The notes below the pieces were generated by a model. It searched no databases. It was not told the DNA's origin and worked only from the letters and a program-made list of their open reading frames with translations. From contig CAWANG010000042.1 of NCBI GenBank assembly GCA_963783175.1, forward strand, positions 1 through 64,000: 64,000 bases of DNA, given 5' to 3'. The stretch is from Roseiarcus sp963783175. Its GTDB lineage: Bacteria > Pseudomonadota > Alphaproteobacteria > Rhizobiales > Beijerinckiaceae. Shown here piece after piece: positions 9,496 to 18,807 of the stretch (position 1 is the stretch's first letter; each line of letters begins with the position of its first letter). Both the position numbers and the translations under genes were made by a program.

Positions 9496-11313
9496 CTACT
9501 GGAGCACGCAGTCTCCCGGCGCCGGGGCGAGGGGCATGAGGCCTGCGCTCGCGAGCCCCAGCGGCGGCGGCGAGACGTCCCGGCTCGAGCGCGCATGAAG
9601 CCAATCAAACCAGGCCGGCCACCAGGATTGCTCGCGGGCGTCCGCCGCCGCGACCCAGGCGTCGGGATCGGGCCGGGGATCTTTCGACGCGGTTGTGGCG
9701 ATGCGGAAATGGCGGTCGCCTTGGCCGGGCGGCGCCACCACGCCGCGATTGTGGCCGCCGTTGACGAGGACGAAAGTGATCTCGGCGCCGGCCAGATAGT
9801 GGATCTTGAACACCGAGCGCCATGGGGCGACATGGTCGCGCTCGGTCCCGATGACGAACATCGGCGCGCGAATGTCCCGCAGCGCCACCAGGCGGTCGTT
9901 GAGCCTGAAGCGCCCCTCCGCGAGGTCGTTGTTGAGATAGAGCCGGCGGAGATAGTCGCTGTGCATCTTATAGGGCATGCGGGTCGCGTCCGAAGACCAC
10001 GCGGATAGATCGTCCATCTTCTCCGGCTCGCCCATCAGATAGTTATGGATGGCGCGCGACCAGACGAGATCGTTCGAGCGCATGAGATCGAAGGCACCAG
10101 CCATCTGGTTTGCCTCCAACGTGCCATGCTCCCACATCATGTCCTCGAGCAGCGCAAGCTGGCTGTCGTCGATAAAGAGCTTGAGCTCGCCGGCGTCCTC
10201 GAAATCCGTCTGCGCGGCGATCAGCGTCAGCGACTGCACGCGATCGTCGTGGTCGCGCGCCATTGCGGCGGCCGCGATCGCGGCCAAGGTTCCGCCGATG
10301 CAATAGCCGACGAGATGCGCCCGGGCAGCCCCGGCGATCGTCAAGGCCGCGCTGATCGCCGGCATGAGGCCCTCGTTCAGATAATCGTCGAACCCGACCT
10401 CGCGATCGGCCGAAGTCGGATTGCGCCACGAGATACAAAAGACGGTGAAACCGCTGTCGACGAGATGCTTGATAAGCGAGTTCTCGGGCCGCAGGTCGAG
10501 AATGTAATATTTCATGATCCACGCCGGCGCGATCACCACCGGTTCGGCGCGCACTGACTTGGTCGTCGGGCTATACTGAATGATCTCGGCCAGTCGCGTC
10601 CGCGCCACCACCGCGCCTTTAGTCAGCGCCACCGTCTCGCCGGGCTTGAACGCCTTCGCCGCCTCGCTGCGCTCGTTGCGCAGGAGACGTCGAAGATCGG
10701 CGGAATAGTTCATCGCCCCCCGCAACAGGTTGAGCCCGCCCTCGTTCAAGGTCTGCTTGAGCGCGACCGGATTGGTCGCCAGGAAATTCGACGGAGCGAC
10801 GGTGTCGAGCGCCTGGCGGCCGAGAAAATTGAGGAACGCGAGATGATGGGACGAAGCGCCGCGGACCTCGGAAGTCGCCTCTTCCCACCATCGCTCGGCG
10901 GCGAGAAAGCCGTCGGCGTAGAGCGAGTATGGCCACTGGCGCCATTCCTCCGCCGCAAATCGGCGGTCCTCCGGCCGCGCGCGCGCTGCGGCGTTGCGGT
11001 CGCCGCTGGCGCGGAACGGCTGCAAGGCGGTTTCCGTGAGCGAGGCCTGCTTGGCGAGGGCGCTGAGCGCGAGGGCGCACTGACGCCCGGGCGAGACCGC
11101 AAGGTGGAGCGCCCAGTCGAACGCCGCCTCAGCGATCGCCATCGGCGAGAAGCCGCCGGACAGTTTTGCAATATTCGCGTGAGCGACCCGATCGAGCGGG
11201 TTCTCCCCTTCGATCGAAGCCGGCAAGGGCGGGACTGGCGGAGCAAACGTCGGCGGAACGGCAGCCCTTGCGGCCGACGGCGAAGCGCGCGGGCGATCGA
11301 CGGGGCTGTCCAT
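9496..11313 (-). CDS. phaC: class I polyhydroxyalkanoate synthase
   Basis: Polymerises hydroxyacyl-CoA into storage polyester on granules. It has 605 residues. An N-terminal PhaC domain (about 100-270) is followed by an alpha/beta-hydrolase core. The lipase-like box GYCIGG carries the nucleophilic cysteine, the aspartate lies in GTERDHVAPW and the histidine in NGGHNRG. The WRNPTSADRE stretch is also typical of PHA synthases. No phaR, phaA or phaB is adjacent. Confidence 0.96.
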   Translation of the reverse strand: MDSPVDRPRASPSAARAAVPPTFAPPVPPLPASIEGENPLDRVAHANIAKLSGGFSPMAIAEAAFDWALHLAVSPGRQCALALSALAKQASLTETALQPFRASGDRNAAARARPEDRRFAAEEWRQWPYSLYADGFLAAERWWEEATSEVRGASSHHLAFLNFLGRQALDTVAPSNFLATNPVALKQTLNEGGLNLLRGAMNYSADLRRLLRNERSEAAKAFKPGETVALTKGAVVARTRLAEIIQYSPTTKSVRAEPVVIAPAWIMKYYILDLRPENSLIKHLVDSGFTVFCISWRNPTSADREVGFDDYLNEGLMPAISAALTIAGAARAHLVGYCIGGTLAAIAAAAMARDHDDRVQSLTLIAAQTDFEDAGELKLFIDDSQLALLEDMMWEHGTLEANQMAGAFDLMRSNDLVWSRAIHNYLMGEPEKMDDLSAWSSDATRMPYKMHSDYLRRLYLNNDLAEGRFRLNDRLVALRDIRAPMFVIGTERDHVAPWRSVFKIHYLAGAEITFVLVNGGHNRGVVAPPGQGDRHFRIATTASKDPRPDPDAWVAAADAREQSWWPAWFDWLHARSSRDVSPPPLGLASAGLMPLAPAPGDCVLQ

Positions 11314-11445
11314 GGATTCCTCTCAGCTTCGCAGCCGCCGCCACACGCAGGCGTCGTCGGTTCGAAGCGTGCCTTATACCCCGGTCATCCGGCTGGCATT
11401 GAGGCGCGTCAATCGCCGTCCGGTCCACGCGCCGCCACCGATGCG

Positions 11446-12378
11446 TCAGCCGAGCTTCGAGCCGTTGGTCATCAGCATGGCCGCATAGAGCGACGTCGTG
11501 CCGCAAATGAACAGGCGATTGCGCTTCGCGCCGCCGAAGGTCACGTTGGCGACGATCTCGGGGATCAGGATCTTGCCGATCAGCGTCCCGTCGGGGTCGA
11601 AACAGTGGACGCCCTCGTCGGCGCTCGCCCAGACCCGCCCCTCGGCGTCGACGCGAAAGCCGTCGAACAGTCCGGCGGTGCAGACCGCGAACACTTCGCC
11701 GCCCTTGAGGGTTCTGCCGTCGGCCGAAATTCCGAAGCGACGGATATGGCGCGGCCCTTTTTGCTTATGGGTTGCGCCAGTGTCCGCGACATAGAGCAGC
11801 TTCTCGTCGTGCGAGAACGCGAGGCCATTCGGACGAACCATGTCGTCGATGACCCGCGTGACTTCGCGCGACTTCGGATCGATGCGGTAGACATTGCAGC
11901 CGTCGATCTCCTGGGGCGCGCGGTCGCCCTCGTTGTCGCTGTCGATGCCGTAGGCCGGATCGGTGAACCAGATCGAATCGTCCGACTTGACGACCGCGTC
12001 GTTGGGCGAGTTGAAGCGCTTGCCCTGCCACTTGTCGGCGAGGATCGAAATCGATCCGTCGAATTCGGTGCGCGTGACCCGGCGGGTCAGATGCTCGCAG
12101 GTCACGAGCCGCCCCTGGTTGTCGACTGTGTTGCCGTTCGAGTTCATCGAGGGCTGCCGGAAAACCGAGACATGGCCCGACCCATCGTCGTAGCGCAGCA
12201 TGCGATTGTTGGGGATGTCGGACCAGACGAGATAGCGTCCGGCGGGAAACCACGCCGGCCCCTCCGACCAGCGCGCGCCGGTCCACAGCCGCTCGACCCG
12301 AGCGTAGCCCGCGAACAGCCGCTTGAAGCGCTTGTCGAGGACGACGAAGTCCGTCCCCTCGATCTGTCCGTAGAACAT
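11446..12378 (-). CDS. SMP-30/gluconolactonase family protein
   Basis: Six-bladed beta-propeller lactonase-like enzyme of 310 residues. WSEGPAW near residue 37 carries the metal-binding glutamate, NSPNDAVV supplies the asparagine and RPNGLAFS the second one, and a metal aspartate is likely in DGFRVDAEGRVW. Such proteins hydrolyse sugar lactones, but the true substrate cannot be told from the sequence. No signal peptide is seen, so it is probably cytosolic. It does not form a clear operon with its neighbours. Confidence 0.9.
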   Translation of the reverse strand: MFYGQIEGTDFVVLDKRFKRLFAGYARVERLWTGARWSEGPAWFPAGRYLVWSDIPNNRMLRYDDGSGHVSVFRQPSMNSNGNTVDNQGRLVTCEHLTRRVTRTEFDGSISILADKWQGKRFNSPNDAVVKSDDSIWFTDPAYGIDSDNEGDRAPQEIDGCNVYRIDPKSREVTRVIDDMVRPNGLAFSHDEKLLYVADTGATHKQKGPRHIRRFGISADGRTLKGGEVFAVCTAGLFDGFRVDAEGRVWASADEGVHCFDPDGTLIGKILIPEIVANVTFGGAKRNRLFICGTTSLYAAMLMTNGSKLG

Positions 12379-12567
12379 GGCTCGTTCCCCCCAATTTGCG
12401 CCGACGCTTCCTTAGGCCACGCCTCGCGCCTTCACGCGCGAACAGCAATATGAGCCGCGCCGCCCTTCACGCGTCAAGAATGAACAACCGCGCCCGACGT
12501 GACAAGCCCCGGGTCGGAGCCGACGCCGGGCTTGCGGCGGCCGCCGCCATCCTCCACATTGAAGGGC

Positions 12568-15135
12568 ATGAATCGCTCGCCAGCGCGGGGCGACGCCTCG
12601 CGGCTTATCGCCGTCCTCGGGCCGACCAATACCGGGAAGACCCATCTGGCGGTGGAGCGGATGCTGGGCCACGCCTCAGGCATGATCGGCCTGCCGCTGA
12701 GGCTGCTTGCGCGCGAAATCTACGATCGAGTGGTCAAGGCCCGGGGGGCGGCAGAGGTCGCGCTGATCACCGGCGAAGAAAAGATCGTCCCCTTAAGGCC
12801 CCGCTATTTCGTCTGCACGGTCGAGGCGATGCCGCTCGACCGCAAGGTCGAATTTCTCGCCGTCGACGAAATCCAGCTCTGCGCAGACCCCGAGCGCGGC
12901 CACGTCTTCACCCATCGCCTCCTCCACGCTCGGGGGACGGCCGAAACCATGCTGATGGGCGCGGGAACCGTCGCTTCGCTGATCCGTCTGCTCTGTCCGG
13001 ACGCCGACATCCAGTTCCGCGAGCGCTTGTCCCAATTGACCTACGCCGGGCCGAAGAAGTTGACCCGCCTGCCCCGGCGCAGCGCCGTCGTCGCCTTCTC
13101 CGCCGACGCGGTCTACGCCATCGCCGAGCTTATCCGCCGCCAGCGCGGCGGGGCGGCGGTGGTCATGGGCTCGCTCAGCCCGCGCACCCGCAACGCGCAA
13201 GTGAACCTCTTCCAGTCCGGCGAAGTCGATTTCCTGGTCGCGACCGACGCGATCGGCATGGGATTGAACATGGACGTCGACCATGTCGCCTTCGCCGGCC
13301 TGCGCAAGTTCGACGGCCGGCGCCTGCGCGGCCTCCACGCGCATGAGATCGCCCAGATCGCCGGGCGCGCCGGCCGCTTCCGCAAGGACGGCGCCTTCGG
13401 CGTCACGGGCGATGCGCCAGACCTCGATCCCGACGTCGTCGGCGCGGTCGAAGGCCACATTTTTCCCCCGGTCATGGCAGCGGAGTGGCGCAACGCCCGG
13501 CTGGATTTCCAATCGCTCGCGGGGCTCATACGTTCGCTCGCCGCGCCGCCGCCGGCGCCGGGACTGCAACTCGCGGAGGAAAGCCAGGACGAGACGACGC
13601 TGCGCCAGCTTTCAACCGATGAGCTTACCATCCGCCGCTCGCGCGACCGCGCCAATCTGATGCGCTTGTGGGAAGTCTGCCAGACGCCGGACTTCCGCAA
13701 GACGACGCAGGACGAGCACGCGCGCCTCATCGGGGCGATGTTCGAGCTCTTGACCCAGGGCGACCGGCGGCTGCCGGAAGATTGGATGCATGGCCAGTTC
13801 GCCGGTCTCGACCGGATCGACGGCGACATCGACACGCTATCGACGCGCCTCGCCCGGGTGCGCACCCTAGCCTATGTCGCCAATCGCTCCGACTGGCTCG
13901 CCGATCCGCAGACCTGGCAGGGCCGGGCGCGGGCGCTCGAGGATCGGCTCTCCGACACCCTGCATCAATCGCTGATGCAGCGGTTCGTCGACCGGCGGAC
14001 CAGCGCCCTCCTGCGCAGCCTGAGCGAGCGGGCGGGGCCGATCCTCGGCGGCATCGGTCCGGAAGGGGCGGTGACGGTCGAGGGCCATCTGGTCGGCCGG
14101 CTGGCCGGCTTCCATTTCGAGCTCGAGCGCGGCGCGACCGCGCTCGAGAACCGCGCCTTGAGGAGCGCGGTCGAGCGGGTGGTCGCGCCCGAGGTCGCGC
14201 GGCGGCTCGGGGCGCTCGCAAGCGAGGCCGACGAGGCGTTCGCGCTTCAAGCTGGCGGGGTCGTCGCCTGGCGCGGCGAGCCGGCGGGCGAGATCGCCAG
14301 CGGGACGCCGTTCGCGCCGCGGGTGCGGCTCATCGGCGAATTCGGAGCCGAGCCCCAGCGCGAGCGGGCGGCGCGGCGGCTCGAAGCGTTCGCCGCCGCG
14401 GAAGCGTGCCGGCGGCTCGGCGCGCTCAAGCTTCTCAAGGAGGCGATCGAGGATGGCCGCCTCAAGGGCCTGGCGCGCGGCCTCGCCTATCAACTGGTCG
14501 AGCAGGCGGGCGCCCTCGACCGCCGGCTGGCGGAGGGCAGCATTCGGGCGCTAAGCCGCCATGAGCGCCGGATACTGAAGGGCCTCGGGGTGCGCTTCGG
14601 CGCCTTCACCCTCTACCTCCCCTCGCTACTAACCGCAGAGGCGCAGCTCATCGGTGCGGCTTACGCCGAACTTGCCCGCCCCGGCTGGCGGCCGGACGCG
14701 GGCGCCTTGACCCTGTTGCCCCATCCCGCCCCGCCGCCCGAGGCTCTTTCGCTGCGCGGCTTCCGGGCCGTTGGCGGGCTTGCGGCGCCGATCGAGGAAC
14801 TCGAGCGGCTCGACGCGCTCGCCCGCGCCGCTCTGCCCGACGGCGCCGGCGCGGTCGACCTGACCCCCGCGCTTCTGGCCGATCTCCGATGGGAGCTCGA
14901 TGAGGCCGAGCGGGTGCTGCGCGGGCTCGGCTTCGCCCGGGTGCGAAGGGGCGAAGACGGCGAGGGAGGCTTATGGCGCCGGCGCGCGGCGCCCTCGTCG
15001 GCAACCCCGGCAGGCATCGCGGTCACGCCGTTCGCGGCGCTCGCGGCGCTCGCCAAGCCAAACTCCGCCGCCGCACGGCGCGCGAGACGCGCCAAGGCCC
15101 GGCGCCGCCGCGCCGCCGGTCGCGCTGCTTCGTGA
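12568..15135 (+). CDS. SUV3-like ATP-dependent RNA helicase
   Basis: DExH/Ski2-type helicase related to mitochondrial SUV3 and the alphaproteobacterial MgpS group, expected to unwind RNA. It has 855 residues from the ATG at 12568, which has GAAGGG just upstream; the frame is open for 23 more codons. Motif I is GPTNTGKTH (18-26), motif II is VDEIQLC, and motif VI is QIAGRAGR near residue 268. A long C-terminal half follows, ending in a basic Ala/Arg tail. Its stop overlaps the GTG start of the S4-domain gene (GTGA), so the two are translationally coupled. Confidence 0.93.
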   Translation: MNRSPARGDASRLIAVLGPTNTGKTHLAVERMLGHASGMIGLPLRLLAREIYDRVVKARGAAEVALITGEEKIVPLRPRYFVCTVEAMPLDRKVEFLAVDEIQLCADPERGHVFTHRLLHARGTAETMLMGAGTVASLIRLLCPDADIQFRERLSQLTYAGPKKLTRLPRRSAVVAFSADAVYAIAELIRRQRGGAAVVMGSLSPRTRNAQVNLFQSGEVDFLVATDAIGMGLNMDVDHVAFAGLRKFDGRRLRGLHAHEIAQIAGRAGRFRKDGAFGVTGDAPDLDPDVVGAVEGHIFPPVMAAEWRNARLDFQSLAGLIRSLAAPPPAPGLQLAEESQDETTLRQLSTDELTIRRSRDRANLMRLWEVCQTPDFRKTTQDEHARLIGAMFELLTQGDRRLPEDWMHGQFAGLDRIDGDIDTLSTRLARVRTLAYVANRSDWLADPQTWQGRARALEDRLSDTLHQSLMQRFVDRRTSALLRSLSERAGPILGGIGPEGAVTVEGHLVGRLAGFHFELERGATALENRALRSAVERVVAPEVARRLGALASEADEAFALQAGGVVAWRGEPAGEIASGTPFAPRVRLIGEFGAEPQRERAARRLEAFAAAEACRRLGALKLLKEAIEDGRLKGLARGLAYQLVEQAGALDRRLAEGSIRALSRHERRILKGLGVRFGAFTLYLPSLLTAEAQLIGAAYAELARPGWRPDAGALTLLPHPAPPPEALSLRGFRAVGGLAAPIEELERLDALARAALPDGAGAVDLTPALLADLRWELDEAERVLRGLGFARVRRGEDGEGGLWRRRAAPSSATPAGIAVTPFAALAALAKPNSAAARRARRAKARRRRAAGRAAS

Positions 15136-15434
15136 CTGACGACGCCTGCCGGATCGACGTCTGGCTGTGGCGCGCGCGCTTCTTCAAGACCAGGAGCCTC
15201 GCCGCGCGGATCGTCGACGACGGCGGCGTCCGGCTGACGCGGGGCGGCGCGCGGAGCGCCGTCGACAAGCCGAGCCGAGCGGTGCATCGCGGCGACGTCC
15301 TCGCCTTCGCACAAGGGGCGCGGTGGCTCGCAGTCAGGGTCGAGGCGCTCGGCGAGCGGCGTGGCCCGGCGACCGAGGCGCGGGCGCTCTACAGCCTCCT
15401 GGAGGAGCCGCGAGGGCAGTCGCGCGCGGACTGA
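15132..15434 (+). CDS. S4-domain RNA-binding protein (Hsp15-like)
   Basis: Protein of 100 residues with an S4 fold at the N-terminus (RIDVWLWRARFFKTRSLA), resembling Hsp15, which recycles stalled 50S subunits. The start is GTG at 15132, overlapping the helicase stop, a common layout in Hyphomicrobiales. Together the two genes suggest a ribosome or RNA quality-control role; this is inference from neighbours. Confidence 0.9.
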   Translation: MTDDACRIDVWLWRARFFKTRSLAARIVDDGGVRLTRGGARSAVDKPSRAVHRGDVLAFAQGARWLAVRVEALGERRGPATEARALYSLLEEPRGQSRAD

Positions 15435-15498
15435 CGCCACCCAGCGGGCGGCCGGGCCACTGGCTTCGGGCGGCGTCAGCCCTGGCTGGACGATGGAA

Positions 15499-15606
15499 GG
15501 ATTTCCAAATCCACTGAAGGAAATCCAAATCCAGGCGGAAGGAAATCAAAGGAAAAACGGAAGGAAATCCAAGCCCGGCGGAAGGAAATCCAAGCAGAAA
15601 CGGAGC
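15499..15606 (+). repeat. about 22-bp tandem repeat with GGAAATCC core
   Basis: GGAAATC or a close variant recurs at 15499, 15519, 15541, 15563 and 15584, that is, every 20-22 bases, with an intervening GGCGGAA or AACGGAA block. The period equals two DNA turns, so the cores face one side of the helix. No plausible protein is encoded through it. The rest of the spacer from 15435 to 15962 holds the element at 15622 and the direct repeat at 15876 and no gene. Confidence 0.75.
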
Positions 15607-15621
15607 GCGCGATCCGCCGAC

Positions 15622-15656
15622 CCTTGTCCGGATAGTCAGGCCTATTCAATAGCTTA
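15622..15656. repeat. REP-like element, second copy
   Basis: CCTTGTCCG at 15622-15630 and TTCAATAG at 15645-15652 match the pair at 20-28 and 40-47, with a slightly different spacing (14 against 11 bases). Both copies lie in non-coding DNA beside GGAAATCC-type repeats, which suggests one compound intergenic element. Confidence 0.45.
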
Positions 15657-15875
15657 AGTCGCAACGCCATAGACAAGGACGCCCCATGAGCCGATGAAAG
15701 TATCTGGGCGTCGGCCGCTCGCTCTTGGTGAGGAGCGAGGAGCTGCAACTTCTTTCGCTCGGCAATTGAACAGGGCCTAAGAGTCAAACAGCGGGCGCCG
15801 CGCGCCCGGAACCGGGACGCCAAATGCGCCTCCAACGACAACGCGCACAATAGCCCCGCCTTCTGATTTTGGCAA

Positions 15876-15914
15876 ACGATTGCCGCTTTTTTTGTCGCTC
15901 TCGACAACGATTGC
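15876..15914. repeat. direct repeat ACGATTGC, 31-base spacing
   Basis: ACGATTGC followed by a T-rich tract occurs at 15876-15883 and 15907-15914. The first copy sits in GGCAAACGATTGCC, an inverted repeat with GGCAA/TTGCC arms like LacI-type operators. Between them lies the small hairpin TTGTCG-CTCT-CGACAA. The site is downstream of the oxidoreductase gene on the minus strand, so an operator role is unclear. Confidence 0.3.
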
Positions 15915-15962
15915 GACTTTTTCCAGCGTCAATTCGCGCTGACGCCCTATGGCTCCTGTCGG

Positions 15963-16973
15963 TCACGATTCCGCGTAGAGCCGCGGTCTCCGCCGAAGCT
16001 TGATCGGCTCGCGCCTCCTCGACTTGAGCGCCTTCACGCCGGCTGAGGAGGCGACGGTCGCAACATAGCCGTCCCATGCGCTCGGGCCCGCCGCCCGGCC
16101 CTCGCTCGCTGCGGCGATGAAGGCGCGGAACTCGGCGTCGAAGGAAGGGGCGAAGCGCTCCCGCCAGTCGCCTGGGACGCGGCCCATGAAGGCGCCATTG
16201 GCCTTGACCACGACCTCGGTGCGTTCGGCGAGGCTGACCGTCCCGCTCTCGCCGATGACCTCGCCGCGAATGTCGTAGCCATAGGCGATATGGACGGAGG
16301 TCTCGATGGCGACGAGGGCGCCCGACCGCATGTCGATCAGTGTCACCAGCGGATCGGCGACGTCGCCAGCGCGGCTGTTGCGCCTCGGCGCGCGGACCGA
16401 AATCGCGGCCGGCTCGTCGTCGAGCAGGAAGCGGGCGATGTCGATGTCGTGCACCGCGGTGTCGGTCAGCGCCATGTCTCCGGTATAGTGCGCGGGAACG
16501 GACGCGTTGCGATGGCCGCTCTGGAAGATGAGCGGGGCGCCGATCGCGCCCGAGGCGATCGTCTCCTTCATCGCCAGGTATTGAGGGTCGAACCGGCGCA
16601 TGAACCCGACCTGCACCAGCCGGCGGCCGAAGGCCGTCTCGGCGTCGACAATCGCCGAGCAGTCCGCTTCAGTGGTGGCGAGCGGCTTCTCGCAGAAGAC
16701 GGGCTTCCCGGCCCTGATCGCCGACAGAACGAGCGCCGCATGGGTCGGACCCCACGACGCGACGATAACCGCCTCGACCTCCTTGGCGAGGATGAGGTCT
16801 TCGCCCTGGGCGTAAACCTTGGCGCCGGTGATGAGCAACGCGGCCTCCCGCGCTCGCGCTTCGTCGACGTCGCTGACCGCAACCACACTCGCGCCCGGGA
16901 CTACGGTCGTGAGCCGGCGAATATGCTCCTGGCCGATCATGCCGACCCCGATGACGCCGACATTCACTGTCAT
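15963..16973 (-). CDS. Gfo/Idh/MocA family oxidoreductase, inositol dehydrogenase-like
   Basis: NAD(P)-dependent sugar or polyol dehydrogenase of 336 residues. The Rossmann motif GVIGVGMIG lies at residues 5-13, followed by the family marker CEKPLA (about residue 94) and the substrate-site DTAVHDIDIARFLL. The resemblance is greatest to myo-inositol 2-dehydrogenase (IolG), but no iol genes are near, so the substrate is open. GGGAG lies 7 bases upstream of the ATG at 16973; a GTG 9 bases further up is less likely. Confidence 0.9.
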   Translation of the reverse strand: MTVNVGVIGVGMIGQEHIRRLTTVVPGASVVAVSDVDEARAREAALLITGAKVYAQGEDLILAKEVEAVIVASWGPTHAALVLSAIRAGKPVFCEKPLATTEADCSAIVDAETAFGRRLVQVGFMRRFDPQYLAMKETIASGAIGAPLIFQSGHRNASVPAHYTGDMALTDTAVHDIDIARFLLDDEPAAISVRAPRRNSRAGDVADPLVTLIDMRSGALVAIETSVHIAYGYDIRGEVIGESGTVSLAERTEVVVKANGAFMGRVPGDWRERFAPSFDAEFRAFIAAASEGRAAGPSAWDGYVATVASSAGVKALKSRRREPIKLRRRPRLYAES

Positions 16974-17004
16974 GGCTCCCACTCGCCCCCAATAAGCTAG
17001 CCGA

Positions 17005-18732
17005 TCAATATCCGACCGCCAGCGTTCCCCGCTGGCGCAAATCCGCCGCGCCGGTGAGCTCGCCGTCCGGCGTGCGCACGATCGTATTGGCCGAGCCCAT
17101 TGATGGGCTCAAGACGACCTTGTGGCCCATCGCCTCGAGCAGGCGGATGGTGTCCGGCGATACGCCGCGCTCGACCCTGAGCTCGTCGGGGAACAACTGG
17201 TCGTGGGCGCGCGGCGCGTTCTCGGCCTCGGCGACATTGAGCCCGTGGTCGATGACGTTGACGATCACCTGCAGCACGACCGTGATGATGCGCGACCCGC
17301 CGGGGCTGCCGGTCGCCATGACGAGCTTGCCGTCCTTGAACACCAATGTCGGGCTCATCGATGACAACGGACGCTTCATCGGCCCCGGCGCGTTGGCGTC
17401 GCCGCCGAGGAGCCCGTAGACGTTGGCGGCGCCGGGCTTGGCGGCGAAGTCGTCAAGCTCGTTGTTGAGCAATGCCCCCGTCCCGTCGGCGACGAGTCCG
17501 CTGCCGTAAGGAAGGTTGAGGGTATAGGTGTTGGCGACCGCGTCGCCGTCGCTGTCGACGATCGAGAAATGGGTCGTCTGGTCGCTTTCGTAGCGCTGCG
17601 GCTCGCCCGGGCGGATGTCCGTCGCGGGACGCGCGCGGTCGGGTGGAATGAGCGCGCGCAGACGCTCGGCGTACGCTTTCGAGACGAGGCCAGCGAGCGG
17701 GATCTTGACGAAATCGGGATCGCCGAGCCAGGCCGCGCGATCGGCGTAGGCGAGCTTTTCCGCCTCCGCCATCTCATGCAGCGAGGCGGCGGAATTGAGG
17801 CCCTGCTCGCCGATCGGAAAGCCTTCGAGAATGTTGAGGATTTCGATGATGTGCGCGCCTCCAGATGAGGGCGGCGGCATCGAGACAACAGTATAGCCGC
17901 GATAGGTTCCGCTCACCGGCTGGCGCTCGACGGCCCGATAGTCGGCAAGGTCCGCCAGCGTCATCCGCCCGCCCGCCGCCTGCACCGCGGCGACGATCTT
18001 CTGCGCCACCGGCCCGCTGTAGAAACCCGCTGCGCCGTTGGCGGCGATGGTCTCGAGCGTCGCGGCGAGATCGTCGAGGGCAATGTGGTCGCCAGCCTGC
18101 TTCACGCTTCCGTCGGCCCTCAGATAGACACGCGCCGACGACGGGTGGCTGGCGATCGCCCGAACGGCAAGGGGGAGCGAATCGGCGACATCGTCGTCGA
18201 CGGTAAGACCCTGATGCGCGAGCGCAATCGCCGGCGCGATCAGGTCGGCGAACGAGAACTTGCCTGAGCCGTATTTGCGCCATGCGAGCTCGAGGCCGGC
18301 GACGGTGCCCGGCACGCCGATCGCGAGGCCCGAAAAGCGCGACTTGAACGGATCAGCCTCGCCGTTGGCGTCGAGGAACACGTCCTTGGTCGTCGCCACG
18401 GGCGCAGCCTCGCGATAGTCGATCGCCGTCGTCTGATTGCGGTCGGCGCGATGAATCAGCATGAACCCGCCGCCGCCGATATTGCCTGCGCGCGGCAGGG
18501 TGACGGCGAGCGCAAATCCAACCGCGACCGCGGCGTCGACGGCGTTGCCGCCGCGCTTCAGGATGTCGAGCCCAACCCGCGACGCCTCCGCCTCCTGCGT
18601 CACGACCATGCCATGTCTGGCGATCACCGGACGCGCGGTGGCGAACGGGGAGATGATCGGGGTCGGGTCAGCGAAAACGGCGGCGGGAAAGAGGCAAAGG
18701 AAGGCGAGGGCGGCGAGGCGAAGCAGTCTCAA
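17005..18732 (-). CDS. ggt: gamma-glutamyltransferase
   Basis: Periplasmic enzyme that cleaves the gamma-glutamyl bond of glutathione. It matures by self-cleavage before a threonine. The 575 residues begin with a signal peptide (cleavage near VFADPTP). The autocatalytic threonine is in SDQTTHFSIVD, the oxyanion region is PLSSMSPT, and GSPGGSRI is also conserved. The only usable start is a TTG at 18732 with AAGGA about 9 bases upstream, because a stop closes the frame further up. Confidence 0.95.
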   Translation of the reverse strand: MRLLRLAALAFLCLFPAAVFADPTPIISPFATARPVIARHGMVVTQEAEASRVGLDILKRGGNAVDAAVAVGFALAVTLPRAGNIGGGGFMLIHRADRNQTTAIDYREAAPVATTKDVFLDANGEADPFKSRFSGLAIGVPGTVAGLELAWRKYGSGKFSFADLIAPAIALAHQGLTVDDDVADSLPLAVRAIASHPSSARVYLRADGSVKQAGDHIALDDLAATLETIAANGAAGFYSGPVAQKIVAAVQAAGGRMTLADLADYRAVERQPVSGTYRGYTVVSMPPPSSGGAHIIEILNILEGFPIGEQGLNSAASLHEMAEAEKLAYADRAAWLGDPDFVKIPLAGLVSKAYAERLRALIPPDRARPATDIRPGEPQRYESDQTTHFSIVDSDGDAVANTYTLNLPYGSGLVADGTGALLNNELDDFAAKPGAANVYGLLGGDANAPGPMKRPLSSMSPTLVFKDGKLVMATGSPGGSRIITVVLQVIVNVIDHGLNVAEAENAPRAHDQLFPDELRVERGVSPDTIRLLEAMGHKVVLSPSMGSANTIVRTPDGELTGAADLRQRGTLAVGY

Positions 18733-18807
18733 AGCGTGGTCCTTGGGGTGCGACGGAGGCCATCATAGGGAGGAGGACCACCCGGCGTCGATCCCGGGGA
18801 AGAGCGC

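Noticed and set aside
15481..15657. Repeat array as a repetitive peptide gene
   Set aside because: The 22-base period is not a multiple of three, so the reading frame rotates and no repeated peptide results.
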